64,000 bases of DNA from Negativicoccus succinicivorans (GCF_018372215.1 NZ_JAHAJN010000001.1:62001-126000), one strand, 5' to 3'; positions 53,276 to 62,538 are shown, counted from the first letter of the stretch. Numbers and translations are program-made. Notes: generated by a model not told the origin, from the letters alone.

Positions 53276-54127
53276 ATGAAATTTTTAATTGTGAATGCGG
53301 ATGATTTTGGTTTACATCCGTCTGTCAATGAAGCGATAGCGCGCGGTTTTCAAAACGGAATTATTACCAGTACTACCCTATTGGCGGGTGGCGCCGCTTT
53401 TGAAGACGCAATCGCCGTAGCAGAAACATTACCGCGACTCGGAGTGGGCATTCATACTGCGTTAGTCGGTGGGATAGACCCGGTGGCGGATCCGGCGGAA
53501 GTCAAAAGTTTGCTTGACGAAAACGGTAAATTATTGGCCGACTATGGTGAATTCATTCGCCGCGATTTGGCCGGAGAAATCGATTACAATGATGTGTATC
53601 GGGAGCTTTCAGCCCAATTTGAGAAAATTGCGGAAACAAAATTAACTATTACACATGTCGACGGACACCAGCATTTACATGTCTGGCCACGTGTCTTACC
53701 GATTGTGTTGACCTTATGTGAGAAATATCATATTCGTGCGATGCGCATTCCGGCCGAAAATATTCGCTACGGTAAACATCTTGCGGATTGGCGTCGTTTG
53801 TTTGGAAAAACGGGCCTTACCGTGTTAGCAAATCGGGCACGACGTAAAATACGTGCAGCCGGAATGGCGACGACCGAACATTTTTGGGGGATGATGGATG
53901 GCGGTCATTTGACGGAACGCAAATTGTTGCAACTTTTCCCACAATTGCAAGACGGTTTCCATGAATTGATGTGCCATCCGGGCAGCAGCAATCTTTATCT
54001 GGGAGCTCAATATGGCTGGGAATATAACTGGGAAAAAGAGTACCAGGCGTTAACTTCACCAAATGTTTATGAATTATTGATGCATGAAGGCATTCACAGA
54101 ATCAATTTTGGAGTGATCGGCGCATGA
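53276..54127 (+). CDS. ChbG/HpnK (YdjC) family deacetylase
   Basis: A 283-residue YdjC-fold carbohydrate or glycolipid deacetylase. The metal-site motifs are IVNADDFGLHPSVNEAI, VGIHTALVGG and THVDGHQHLHVWPRV, with a later MCHPG. Relatives deacetylate chito-oligosaccharides or hopanoid head groups. The paired UPF0104 membrane protein next door resembles the HpnK-HpnL pairing, but no other hopanoid genes are visible here. The end overlaps the next gene by 4 bases. Confidence 0.88.
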   Translation: MKFLIVNADDFGLHPSVNEAIARGFQNGIITSTTLLAGGAAFEDAIAVAETLPRLGVGIHTALVGGIDPVADPAEVKSLLDENGKLLADYGEFIRRDLAGEIDYNDVYRELSAQFEKIAETKLTITHVDGHQHLHVWPRVLPIVLTLCEKYHIRAMRIPAENIRYGKHLADWRRLFGKTGLTVLANRARRKIRAAGMATTEHFWGMMDGGHLTERKLLQLFPQLQDGFHELMCHPGSSNLYLGAQYGWEYNWEKEYQALTSPNVYELLMHEGIHRINFGVIGA

Positions 54128-55146
54128 ATCATACCGTCCGTAACGGTATTTTATTATTTGCACTGATTGCAATTGTGACCTTTTGCACGGTGTACTTTAC
54201 TATCGACTTTACTACCTGGCACGCACTTACGTATTTTTCCTTTTCCAATATTTTACTGGCGCTTGGAATTTGGAGTGTCGGTATGTATTTTGACGGTCTG
54301 CGTTTGCAACGTCTTGTGGCAATGAACGGTTATAAAGTGCGTTTGATCGGCATTATGCAGGTGATTTTCGGTAACTACTTTATGGGATTGCTGACCCCCG
54401 GCGCTGCCGGTGGTGCTATTGCACAAGTACTGATTTTGCGAAGTATCGGCGTACCGGTGGCTAAAAGTAGTATGATCGTTATCATTCGCACCATTTTTTC
54501 GATTTTGTTTTTGGTGTTTGCGTTACCGTTTGTCTTTTTCTTTGATCATTTGGATATTCCGTATATCGGAAACAGCACTTTATTTTATATTGCGATAGCT
54601 TTTTTATTGGCTTGTTTGTTTGGGTTTTGGTTATTTTCCGGATCTTCTGGCAAAAAATGGACATTTGTTATGCTGCACACTTGCGGTTTTTCCAAGCAAC
54701 GTATTCGAAAACTTTTGCGTTTTCTGGATGATTTAACCGTTACTTTACAGATCATGAAAGATAGTCCATGGGATACGTTCCTTGTCTTTCTTTATTCCGG
54801 ACTTAGTTTGTGTTGTATTTACGGAATCTTACCGGCTTTGCTTTGGAAAAGTAATGCCGCAGTCAGCAACTTGTTCCTGTTAGGGCGTATGATCGTATTG
54901 AATTTTATGCTCTACTTCGCGCCGACACCTGGTGGCACCGGTATTGCTGAAGGATTTTTTGTACTTTTGTTTAAAGGATATGTGCCTCGGGGTACGGTAG
55001 GTTTACTTGCCGTCATGTGGCGTTTTATAGCGGAGTATATTCCGTTCTTTTTAGGCATGTATTTTATGTTAACTCTGTTCGGAAAAAAATATTTATTGGG
55101 GAAGACTCAAGATCCGGGACACTTACCCCAGCGGTTGGAGGAGTAA
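54124..55146 (+). CDS. UPF0104 / lysylphosphatidylglycerol synthase-type membrane protein
   Basis: A 340-residue protein with about eight membrane helices. FGNYFMGLLTPGAAGGAIAQ (conserved for the family) and FMLYFAPTPGGTGIAEG are the signature segments. This domain is the flippase-like half of MprF and is similar to HpnL. It probably moves a lipid across or modifies the inner membrane. It is co-transcribed with the deacetylase, so the two may act on the same glycolipid; that is inference. Confidence 0.85.
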   Translation: MNHTVRNGILLFALIAIVTFCTVYFTIDFTTWHALTYFSFSNILLALGIWSVGMYFDGLRLQRLVAMNGYKVRLIGIMQVIFGNYFMGLLTPGAAGGAIAQVLILRSIGVPVAKSSMIVIIRTIFSILFLVFALPFVFFFDHLDIPYIGNSTLFYIAIAFLLACLFGFWLFSGSSGKKWTFVMLHTCGFSKQRIRKLLRFLDDLTVTLQIMKDSPWDTFLVFLYSGLSLCCIYGILPALLWKSNAAVSNLFLLGRMIVLNFMLYFAPTPGGTGIAEGFFVLLFKGYVPRGTVGLLAVMWRFIAEYIPFFLGMYFMLTLFGKKYLLGKTQDPGHLPQRLEE

Positions 55147-55152
55147 AACGCA

Positions 55153-55602
55153 GTGGATAACTCAAAAGATACCCAATTCTATTTAGTCGATGAACGTATA
55201 TTGCCGGAAGCTATCAAAAAAACGATCCAAGTAAAAAATCTTCTCAGCAACGGCGAAGCGAAAACGATTCATCAAGCTGTGCAAATGGCGGATTTAAGTC
55301 GCAGTGCGTACTATAAGTATAAAGATCGCGTGGAACCTTTTTATGAGGCGATTCAAGGACGAGTGTTCAGCGTTTCCATCATGATTTCGCATGAGGCGGG
55401 GGTCTTGTCTCGCGTATTACAATTGATCGCACGGGAAAACGGAAGTATTATCACCATTAATCAAGGAATTCCATTGCAGGATATCGCTAATGTAACGATG
55501 TCATTTGAAACTCGACATATGAAGATAAGCGTCGAGGATATTATCAAACGCATCGGCCGGATTAAGGGCGTTAAGGAAATAACTTTGATCGGACACGAAT
55601 AA
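55153..55602 (+). CDS. ACT-domain protein, UPF0735 (PheB-like)
   Basis: A 149-residue protein with a helical N-terminus that has HTH-like appearance (KTIHQAVQMADLSRSAYYKY) and a C-terminal ACT domain (VSIMISHEAGVLSRVLQLI). UPF0735 proteins are often placed next to hom-thrB, as here, and may sense an aspartate-family amino acid. The start is a GTG with GGAGGAG upstream. Function is not proven. Confidence 0.87.
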   Translation: MDNSKDTQFYLVDERILPEAIKKTIQVKNLLSNGEAKTIHQAVQMADLSRSAYYKYKDRVEPFYEAIQGRVFSVSIMISHEAGVLSRVLQLIARENGSIITINQGIPLQDIANVTMSFETRHMKISVEDIIKRIGRIKGVKEITLIGHE

Positions 55603-55612
55603 GGAGGCAGCA

Positions 55613-56923
55613 ATGGAATCAATATATATTGGTCTGTTGGGACTGGGGACGGTTGGATCCGGCGTTTTAAATACCTTAGAAAAAAATCGTACGATCATTG
55701 AAGAGGATTTGGGTAGCCCGATTCGGATTAAACGCGCGCTTGTCAAAAACGTTAATGAATACGGGCACTTAAATATTCCTTCCGATTTGACCATTACCGA
55801 TGATATCAATGACATTTTGGATGATCCGGATATTTCGATTATGGTTGAAGTTATGGGAGGCATTCATCCGGCCAAAGAATTTATTTTGGAAGCTCTTCGG
55901 CGGGGTAAAAGCGTAGTTAGCGCCAATAAAGATCTGGTTTCGATGCACGGCCCTGAAATTGTCTCTGCGGCCGTTGAAAATGCTGCCGATTTTATGTGCG
56001 AAGCAAGTGTCGGCGGCGGTATTCCGATTTTACTGCCGTTGCAAAAATCTCTGAAAGCAAATCAAATTACAGAAATTGTCGGAATCATCAACGGAACTAC
56101 GAATTATATTCTTACGGAAATGACCGAAAAAAATATGTCGTACGGGGATGCGTTGGCGAATGCGCAAAAACTGGGATTTGCCGAAGCGGATCCGACGGCA
56201 GATGTCGGCGGGTTTGATGCCGCCCGCAAAATTGCTATTTTAAGCTCCATCGGTTTCCGAGCCAATGTGACCAGCGACGACGTTTCTGTTGAGGGAATTG
56301 AATCAATTGACAGTAAAGATATTCAGTTTGCCAAAGAATTCGGTTATGTCATCAAATTATTGGCTGTAGCCCGACAACAATCAGAGGGAGTTGCGGCAGC
56401 AGTATATCCTGCATTTGTACCACAAGATCATCCGCTGGCCGCGGTACGTGGTGCGTATAATGCTGTCTACATTGTAGGTAATGCGGTTGATGACATCATG
56501 TTTTACGGTAAAGGCGCCGGTTCATACCCGACGGCCAGTGCCGTATTGGGCGATGTGCTGGAAATTGCGGATCACTTGCACCATCATGCAACCGGAAAAA
56601 ATGCGTGGCTGAAAGAGAATAATCCGGCACATTTTATGGATCCCAACTTTTTACGGTCGTCGTACTATTTTCGTCTTATTGTTGACAATGCACCCGGCGT
56701 TCTGTCGGAGATTTCACAATGCTTTGCACAGGACGGCGTGAGCATAAAAACAATGTGGCAACGAGGAAATTTGGAAGAGACGGCGGAAATTGTAATGGTT
56801 GTTTACCCGGCAGGAGATACGGCGGTTAAAAACGTGCGGGCAAGGTTGCAAAATTTGAACTGCGTACGTGAAATCGCCAATGTTTTACGAGTGCTTGAGG
56901 AAAGCGGCAATGGCGACCGTTAA
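55613..56923 (+). CDS. hom: Homoserine dehydrogenase
   Basis: A 436-residue NAD(P)-dependent enzyme reducing aspartate semialdehyde to homoserine. The Rossmann start is IGLLGLGTVGSGVL, the central catalytic block is IVGIINGTTNYILTEM (with NTT region) and KLGFAEADPTADVGGFDAARK (quoted in part: GFAEADPTADVGGFDAARK) and a C-terminal ACT domain (APGVLSEISQCFAQDGVSIK) suggests threonine inhibition. It follows the ACT protein at a short distance and overlaps thrB by 14 bases. Confidence 0.97.
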   Translation: MESIYIGLLGLGTVGSGVLNTLEKNRTIIEEDLGSPIRIKRALVKNVNEYGHLNIPSDLTITDDINDILDDPDISIMVEVMGGIHPAKEFILEALRRGKSVVSANKDLVSMHGPEIVSAAVENAADFMCEASVGGGIPILLPLQKSLKANQITEIVGIINGTTNYILTEMTEKNMSYGDALANAQKLGFAEADPTADVGGFDAARKIAILSSIGFRANVTSDDVSVEGIESIDSKDIQFAKEFGYVIKLLAVARQQSEGVAAAVYPAFVPQDHPLAAVRGAYNAVYIVGNAVDDIMFYGKGAGSYPTASAVLGDVLEIADHLHHHATGKNAWLKENNPAHFMDPNFLRSSYYFRLIVDNAPGVLSEISQCFAQDGVSIKTMWQRGNLEETAEIVMVVYPAGDTAVKNVRARLQNLNCVREIANVLRVLEESGNGDR

Positions 56924-57833
56924 GATTCGTGTACCGGCGACGACGGCAAATCTCGGGTGTGGTTTCGATGTCTTCGGAATGGCGTTGGACTTATATAATG
57001 AAGTCACCTTTATTCCCGGCGGGGGGGCTCTTACCGGTGAAATACATGGGGAAGGAGCGGATACGCTCGTATTTAACGAGCAGAACCTTTTCTATAAGAG
57101 CATGAAGTTTTTCGCTACCCATTACGGAGTTGATTTACCCCACGGACATCTGGTGATGGAACATCGTATTCCCATGGCAAGAGGCTTGGGGAGTTCTTCG
57201 GCGGCGGTAGTAGGCGGAGTGTTTTTAGCCAATCAAATTACCGGCCTGCAGCGTTCGAAAGAAGAACTTTTGCCTCTGGTGGTGGCATTGGAAGGCCATC
57301 CTGATAATGTTACGCCTTGTCTCTTGGGGGGCTTTTGTTCAGCACATCATATTGATGATGATTGGCAGATTTCCCAATGCTCTGTGCCGTCCGACTGGCG
57401 TTTTGTAGTCGTATCGCCTCGCTCGGAAGTATCGACGCAAAAGGCGCGGGCGATTATGCCACAGACGGTTTCGTTGCAAGATGCGATTCAAACCATTTCC
57501 GGAGCGGCCGCGTTGATCGGTGCATTGGTGAACCGACGCCCTCAACTTTTACAAACGGCATTTGCCGATCGTTTGCACGTGCCGTACCGACTGACATTAA
57601 TCCCACATGGCAGAGAAGTATTGGAGGCCGCTTTGCAAGCGGGTGCGTACGCATCGACTATCAGCGGTTCGGGCAGCACCTTATTGGCAGTTAGTGATGA
57701 GAATCATGCCACTGCTGTAGGGAAAGCCATGAAAATGGAATTTGGTGAAGAGGAAGCGGCGCAAGTGCATATTGTCACGGTTTGTGCCGACGGTGTAGCG
57801 CTGATTCCCCTTGACAAAGAGACGCAAAATTAA
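56910..57833 (+). CDS. thrB: Homoserine kinase
   Basis: A 307-residue GHMP kinase making O-phosphohomoserine for threonine synthesis. IRVPATTANLGCGFDVFGMA is the N-terminal family signature and MARGLGSSSAAVVGGVFL the ATP loop. The ATG at 56910 is in the end of hom; an in-frame codon at 56868 lies deeper in hom and adds unrelated residues. thrC is not in the window. Confidence 0.96.
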   Translation: MATVKIRVPATTANLGCGFDVFGMALDLYNEVTFIPGGGALTGEIHGEGADTLVFNEQNLFYKSMKFFATHYGVDLPHGHLVMEHRIPMARGLGSSSAAVVGGVFLANQITGLQRSKEELLPLVVALEGHPDNVTPCLLGGFCSAHHIDDDWQISQCSVPSDWRFVVVSPRSEVSTQKARAIMPQTVSLQDAIQTISGAAALIGALVNRRPQLLQTAFADRLHVPYRLTLIPHGREVLEAALQAGAYASTISGSGSTLLAVSDENHATAVGKAMKMEFGEEEAAQVHIVTVCADGVALIPLDKETQN

Positions 57834-57839
57834 TATTCT
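57811..57839 (+). promoter_or_regulatory. Candidate promoter of tRNA-Pro
   Basis: A perfect TTGACA (57811-57816), 17-base spacer and TATTCT (57834-57839), within the thrB 3' end. A full TATAAT at 57839-57844 is spaced too far from the -35 box. Confidence 0.6.
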
Positions 57840-57851
57840 ATAATAAGATGT

Positions 57852-57928
57852 CGGGACGTAGCTCAGTTTGGTAGAGCGCTACCTTGGGGTGGTAGAGGTC
57901 GCATGTTCAAATCATGTCGTTCCGACCA
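57852..57928 (+). tRNA. tRNA-Pro (GGG)
   Basis: Acceptor CGGGACG pairs with CGTTCCG (one G-U), D arm GCTC-GAGC, anticodon stem CTACC-GGTAG with loop TTGGGGT (anticodon GGG at 57886-57888), T arm GCATG-CATGT with loop TTCAAAT. The CCA end is encoded. It reads proline codons CCC and CCU. Confidence 0.96.
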
Positions 57929-58017
57929 CCTTAACTGGTCCCCTCCTTGTCAGAGGTACCGTGTCAAGGATACATCAGCCAAAGAGGACGGGCTAAGGTC
58001 TCTTTGGCTTTTATTTT
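57929..58017 (+). terminator. Spacer hairpin and terminator between tRNA-Pro and ndk
   Basis: TCCTTG and CAAGGA can form a first stem (about 57945-57970). A strong 10-bp stem (AGCCAAAGAG 57977-57986 with CTCTTTGGCT 58000-58009) with a T-rich tail follows, 23 bases before ndk. This may terminate the tRNA transcript or act as an ndk attenuator. Confidence 0.75.
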
Positions 58018-58039
58018 TAACAAAAGGAGAGCGATGTAA

Positions 58040-58444
58040 ATGGAAAAAACATTAGTATTAGTTAAGCCGGACGGAGTTCAGAAAAAAATCTGCGGCGAAG
58101 TTATCTCGCGTTTTGAACGCAAAGGGCTTTCGATCGATGCCATTCGCATGGAACAGATCTCGCCGGAATTAGCGAAGAAGCATTACGCTGTACACGAGGG
58201 CAAACCGTTTTTTGACGGTTTGATTCAATTTATTACTTCGGGTCCGTTGCTGGCGATGGTAATCAGCGGTGAAAATGCCATTGCAGCCGTGCGCCAAATT
58301 AACGGTGCAACGAATCCGATCGAAGCGGTACCGGGCTCGATTCGTGGCGATTTTGCGACATCGATTGATGAAAACATTGTGCATGCATCGGATGCTCCGG
58401 AAACGGCAGCACAGGAAATCGCACTCTGGTTCCCGGAACTGTAA
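58040..58444 (+). CDS. ndk: Nucleoside diphosphate kinase
   Basis: A 134-residue NDK that moves the gamma phosphate from ATP to other NDPs. The active His is in SIDENIVHASD and the N-terminus EKTLVLVKPDGVQKKICGEV is diagnostic; GSIRGDFA precedes the active site. Length is typical. AAAGGAGAG precedes the ATG. Confidence 0.97.
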   Translation: MEKTLVLVKPDGVQKKICGEVISRFERKGLSIDAIRMEQISPELAKKHYAVHEGKPFFDGLIQFITSGPLLAMVISGENAIAAVRQINGATNPIEAVPGSIRGDFATSIDENIVHASDAPETAAQEIALWFPEL

Positions 58445-58453
58445 GGAGACTAT

Positions 58454-58963
58454 ATGTCTAAGGTATACACAAAAACGGGTGATAATGGGACGACGGCGTT
58501 ATATACAGGACAACGCCTTCCCAAATACAGCACTCGTGTCGAAACGTACGGGATTATCGATGAAGCACAGGCTGTTTTAGGCATGGCTCGCGCAGCGGCC
58601 CACCTACAAGAAGTCAAAGATGATATTTACGCCCTGCAAAAAGATCTGTGGATACTGATGGCAGATACGGCCAGCCTTGGTAAAGATCCGGACATTACTG
58701 ATGAACGGGTCGAAGAATTGGAACAAATGATTGATAAGTACGATGCACGTCTGGAGCCGCTTACTAAATTTTTAGTTCCCGGTGAAACCGCGGCTGAAGC
58801 ATTTCTGAATGTTGCCAGAACAGTAGTGCGTCGTGCGGAGCGCTCTTACTGGAAATTGCATGCAGAAGAAGGCGAAGAGGTTAACGAAGTCGATATTCGC
58901 TATTTAAATCGTCTTTCCGATGTATGCTATATTTTAGGACGTGCAGAGTCAGAATTGAAATAA
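58454..58963 (+). CDS. Corrinoid adenosyltransferase, PduO type
   Basis: A 169-residue PduO-family ATP:cob(I)alamin adenosyltransferase. KVYTKTGDNGTTALYTGQR and VARTVVRRAERSYWK are the ATP-binding signatures. It converts cob(I)alamin to adenosylcobalamin, perhaps for salvage or reactivation of B12-dependent enzymes. It complements the CobA-type enzyme at 6014. Its stop is followed by a bidirectional terminator. Confidence 0.94.
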   Translation: MSKVYTKTGDNGTTALYTGQRLPKYSTRVETYGIIDEAQAVLGMARAAAHLQEVKDDIYALQKDLWILMADTASLGKDPDITDERVEELEQMIDKYDARLEPLTKFLVPGETAAEAFLNVARTVVRRAERSYWKLHAEEGEEVNEVDIRYLNRLSDVCYILGRAESELK

Positions 58964-58990
58964 AAACAACTCCCACAGGGAGTTGTTTTT
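58962..58990. terminator. Bidirectional terminator, PduO-type gene / minus-strand gene
   Basis: AACAACTCCC pairs with GGGAGTTGTT around ACA, flanked by A and T runs (13-bp stem: 58962-58974, 58978-58990). It separates convergent genes. Confidence 0.9.
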
Positions 58991-58994
58991 TATT

Positions 58995-59372
58995 TTATTT
59001 GTCATTTGCCGGTTTACCGTTTTCCTGTTCTTCCTGTTCTTTAAGTAAAGTTTCGGCCGGACTCGGATAGAAGAACAGGCAGTGTGTCGGTTGAAACTCT
59101 TCACTCGCCGATTTTTCCATAATGAAACGCGTAATTTGTTCTTCAAACGCTATAATATCTTGCGGTTTTATCACAGTATCTTCTACCAATACTGTGATAT
59201 AATCTTTGACTTCCGGAGCGTTTTCGGGAACTTCTGCACGATCCAAAGGGATGCCCAGAATGATTCGGATAGTTGCGGCATACGCATCGCTCGCATCAAA
59301 AATAGTAGCGCGATACGTATGTTGCCATAGAGTGCGCATTAAATCTACGCGATAGGTCTTCTTGTCTGCCAT
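58995..59372 (-). CDS. Hypothetical protein (125 residues)
   Basis: I do not recognise this protein. It has no signal peptide or membrane helix. Residues 1-80 look like a mixed alpha/beta domain (TYRVDLMRTLWQHTYRATIF, then ITVLVEDTVIKPQDII), followed by a helix and a charged Glu/Lys-rich tail (LLKEQEEQENGKPANDK). GAGGTG lies 5 bases before the ATG. It faces the cobU operon divergently and the PduO-type gene convergently. It may be specific to this lineage. Confidence 0.7.
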   Translation of the reverse strand: MADKKTYRVDLMRTLWQHTYRATIFDASDAYAATIRIILGIPLDRAEVPENAPEVKDYITVLVEDTVIKPQDIIAFEEQITRFIMEKSASEEFQPTHCLFFYPSPAETLLKEQEEQENGKPANDK

Positions 59373-59446
59373 TTATTGCACCTCATTGATTTATTTCTAT
59401 TATTATAGCTGATTTTACTTAAGATCGCCATTAAGGAGGAAGAGGA

Positions 59447-60022
59447 GTGGGATCCATTACGATGATATTAGGCGGTGCCCGTAGCGGTAAAAGTGCTTAT
59501 GCCGAAATGATTTTAGAGCAACATTCGGCGGTGAGCAAGGGCTACATAGCAACCGCCCGCGTTTGGGATGAAGAAATGGCGTTGCGGGTACGTTGGCACC
59601 AGGAACGTCGACCCGATGCGTGGCAAACGTTTATGTATGACCCTCCTAAGTCGAAATCTTTAGGAGAGATCCTACAAGTTTGCGAAGTCTATCTGTTTGA
59701 CTGTGTTACAATGTATGTAAATAATTTATTAATGGACCGTTTAACGGAAGAGGAGCTTACTCCCGGCAACAACATTTCAAAAGAACGCTTACAGATCGTC
59801 ACGGAAGCAGTTGAGATGGAGATTCAAAAACTTATCGACACGATTGTTTCCAGTGACAAAGACTTTATTTTTGTTTCCGATGAATTGGGTCTGGGAATCG
59901 TGCCGGATAATCCGTTAAGCAGGGTCTATCGAGATTTAGTCGGTTTGGCCAATCAGCGTTTAACTGCGCAAGCACAACGGGTTGAATTTGTGCTTTGCGG
60001 GATTCCGAAACGGATCAAATAA
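59447..60022 (+). CDS. cobU: Adenosylcobinamide kinase / guanylyltransferase
   Basis: A 191-residue bifunctional CobU: it phosphorylates adenosylcobinamide and then transfers GMP. The P-loop ILGGARSGKSAYAE is at the N-terminus, the guanylylated His lies in VRWHQERRPDAWQT and FVSDELGLGIVPDNPLSR is also conserved. The start is GTG with AAGGAGGA 6 bases upstream. First gene of cobU-cbiP-cbiB-cobS-pduX. Confidence 0.96.
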   Translation: MGSITMILGGARSGKSAYAEMILEQHSAVSKGYIATARVWDEEMALRVRWHQERRPDAWQTFMYDPPKSKSLGEILQVCEVYLFDCVTMYVNNLLMDRLTEEELTPGNNISKERLQIVTEAVEMEIQKLIDTIVSSDKDFIFVSDELGLGIVPDNPLSRVYRDLVGLANQRLTAQAQRVEFVLCGIPKRIK

Positions 60023-60031
60023 GGAGGACGC

Positions 60032-61576
60032 ATGGCAAAAACAATTATGTTTCAAGGCACCAGCTCGCATGTGGGTAAAAGCATTTTAACGACAGCGTTG
60101 TGCCGTATTTTATTGCAAGATGGATATAGTGTGACACCATTTAAAGCACAGAATATGGCTTTGAATTCTTACGTTACGAAGGCCGGTGATGAGATCGGCC
60201 GCGCGCAAGTCGCACAAGCGGAAGCGGCGGGGATGGATCCCATCGTGCAAATGAATCCCGTGCTCTTAAAGCCATCCGGAAATCAGACATCTCAAGTTGT
60301 CTTAATGGGGAAACCGGTTGGAGTTTACAGTGCGCGTGAATACCATGAACACTATAGTCTGACTGCGTGGGATAAAGTCAAAGAAAGTGTGGATTATCTG
60401 CGGAACCATTTTGATGTAGTGGTGATTGAAGGCGCGGGAAGTCCCGCTGAGGTGAACCTCAAAGCGACAGATATTGTCAATATGCGTGTAGCGCTGGAAT
60501 TGAATGCGCCGGTTGTTCTTGTCGCCGATATTGATCGTGGTGGCGCGCTGGCTGCTGTGGTAGGTACTTTGGAATTACTGTCTTCGGAAGAACGTGCCCA
60601 TGTAAAAGGAATTGTTATTAATAAGTTCCGTGGTGATATTAAGTTATTGGAACCTGCCATCGATTTTTTGGAAGAGAAAACCAAAATTCCCGTGCTTGGA
60701 GTGGTGCCTTATCTGCAAGATTTGGGGATTGATAACGAAGATTCCGTATCCTTGGCAGACAAAAAGCTTTCAGCACAGGCAAAAGAACTTGAAATCGCAG
60801 TTTTACAAACACCGAAAATTTCCAATTTTACGGACTTTGACGTATTCAGTCATGAACCCGATGTAGAAGTGCGTTACGTTCGTCGCGGTGACAGTATCGG
60901 GCATCCGGATGTGATTATTTTACCGGGCAGCAAAAATACGACAGAAGATCTTTTGTATCTGCAACAGTTTGGTTATGTAGATGAAATTCGTCGTCTTGCT
61001 AAAGAAGGTACACCTGTCATAGGAATTTGTGGCGGTTACCAAATGTTGGGCGAAGAGATTACGGATCCGCAACACGTCGAAAGCAAATACGACCGCATCG
61101 ATGGCATCGGACTTTTACCGCTTTCCACAGAGATGGCAGGAACTAAAACTACCAATCAGGTCAAATTCTCCTGTCGCGATTTTTCTTTTTTAGATTTACA
61201 TGCGAATTGGGATGACCTTGCGGGCTACGAAATCCACATGGGAAAAAGCGTTTTTACCCATCATGACACGGCTGCTTTTCACATTACTGAACGCAGCTTG
61301 CATGAAGTTGATATCCAGGACGGCTTAGTAACCGCAGACGGTAATTGTTTCGGAACCTACATTCATGGCATTTTTGATAATGATGAATTGCGCCGAGGCA
61401 TTTTGAACGCGTTACGAAAGAAAAAAGGTTTAGCGTCACTTCCGGTGCAATTTCGTTTACAGGAATATAAAGAATCCGAATATGACCGCTTAGCCGCTAC
61501 GGTTCGCGAAGCATTGAATATGGATTTGGTGTATGAATTGCTGGAATTTGCACCGACGAAAAATGTCATAAAATGA
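60032..61576 (+). CDS. cbiP: Cobyric acid synthase
   Basis: A 514-residue amidase adding four amide groups (b, d, e, g) to adenosylcobyrinic acid diamide. The DTBS-like domain has FQGTSSHVGKSILTTALC and FKAQNMALNSYVT; the glutaminase Cys is in VIGICGGYQMLG and the His in TYIHGIFDN. AAGGAGG precedes the ATG. It overlaps cbiB by 4 bases. Confidence 0.96.
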   Translation: MAKTIMFQGTSSHVGKSILTTALCRILLQDGYSVTPFKAQNMALNSYVTKAGDEIGRAQVAQAEAAGMDPIVQMNPVLLKPSGNQTSQVVLMGKPVGVYSAREYHEHYSLTAWDKVKESVDYLRNHFDVVVIEGAGSPAEVNLKATDIVNMRVALELNAPVVLVADIDRGGALAAVVGTLELLSSEERAHVKGIVINKFRGDIKLLEPAIDFLEEKTKIPVLGVVPYLQDLGIDNEDSVSLADKKLSAQAKELEIAVLQTPKISNFTDFDVFSHEPDVEVRYVRRGDSIGHPDVIILPGSKNTTEDLLYLQQFGYVDEIRRLAKEGTPVIGICGGYQMLGEEITDPQHVESKYDRIDGIGLLPLSTEMAGTKTTNQVKFSCRDFSFLDLHANWDDLAGYEIHMGKSVFTHHDTAAFHITERSLHEVDIQDGLVTADGNCFGTYIHGIFDNDELRRGILNALRKKKGLASLPVQFRLQEYKESEYDRLAATVREALNMDLVYELLEFAPTKNVIK

Positions 61577-62538
61577 CAGCCTATTTATATTGTGCAGTGC
61601 CATTTCTGGCTCTGTTAGCGGATACTTTAATCGGTGATCCTCGCAGTCGCTTTCATCCGGTTGTTTTGATCGGCAAAGCGATAAGTTTTTGGGAGTCTGT
61701 TTTTTTTCGCCCCCGAGTCGGTGTAAAAAAAACAATTTATGACGGCGTATTTTTGGTCATCGCCGTTTTATTGAGTGTGGCCTTACCGGTGTATATTGTT
61801 CTGCTTATTTTGGCGGAAATTCATTATACAGCATACATTAGTGGTTGTATTTTCATCCTTTATATCACGATCACACCACAGGCTTTAGCTCGTGATGCAA
61901 AAAAAATTTATCGTTGCCTTGCCGATAAAAATCTTCCAGAAGCACGTCGTCAATTAAGTTGGATAGTGGGGCGTGATACGGCACATCTTGGAGAAAGTGA
62001 AATTGCCCGCGCTACGATTGAAACCGTAGCAGAAAATATTGTCGATGGGATCATTTCACCGTTGTTTTATTTTTGGTTGCTGGGACCGTTGGGGGCTGCT
62101 CTATATCGTGCGATCAATACCATGGATTCGATGGTGGGATATAAGAATGAGCGGTATCTGTATTTCGGTCGCGCGGCTGCAAAGCTGGATGATGTGGTCA
62201 ACTGGGTGCCGGCTCGTTTGACGGCAGGATTATTGTTGGTGAGCAGTGCCGCACTGGGATTTTCAGCTCGGCAGGCATGGTTGATGATGCGTCGCGATGC
62301 GCATACACATCCCAGTCCGAATGGCGGTTACAGTGAAGCCACTGTTGCGGGCGCACTGGGGATTCGTCTGGGAGGCTATAATCAATACCAGGGGAAAACG
62401 GAATTTCGGAGTTACATGGGCGATCCACATGAGAAAATTCAGCGCTTTCATATTCGTAAGACAGTGCAGTTAATGTACACCAGTACTTTTCTCGGGACGC
62501 TTTGTATCACGTTGCTATTACTGCTGGGTGAATTATGA
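61573..62538 (+). CDS. cbiB: Adenosylcobinamide-phosphate synthase CbiB
   Basis: A 321-residue inner-membrane enzyme that joins adenosylcobyric acid to (R)-1-amino-2-propanol (phosphate). About five membrane helices are visible. LLADTLIGDPRSRFHPVVLIG (quoted in part: LIGDPRSRFHPVVLIGK) and HPSPNGGYSEATVAGALGI are family signatures. It overlaps cobS by 4 bases. Confidence 0.95.
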   Translation: MTAYLYCAVPFLALLADTLIGDPRSRFHPVVLIGKAISFWESVFFRPRVGVKKTIYDGVFLVIAVLLSVALPVYIVLLILAEIHYTAYISGCIFILYITITPQALARDAKKIYRCLADKNLPEARRQLSWIVGRDTAHLGESEIARATIETVAENIVDGIISPLFYFWLLGPLGAALYRAINTMDSMVGYKNERYLYFGRAAAKLDDVVNWVPARLTAGLLLVSSAALGFSARQAWLMMRRDAHTHPSPNGGYSEATVAGALGIRLGGYNQYQGKTEFRSYMGDPHEKIQRFHIRKTVQLMYTSTFLGTLCITLLLLLGEL

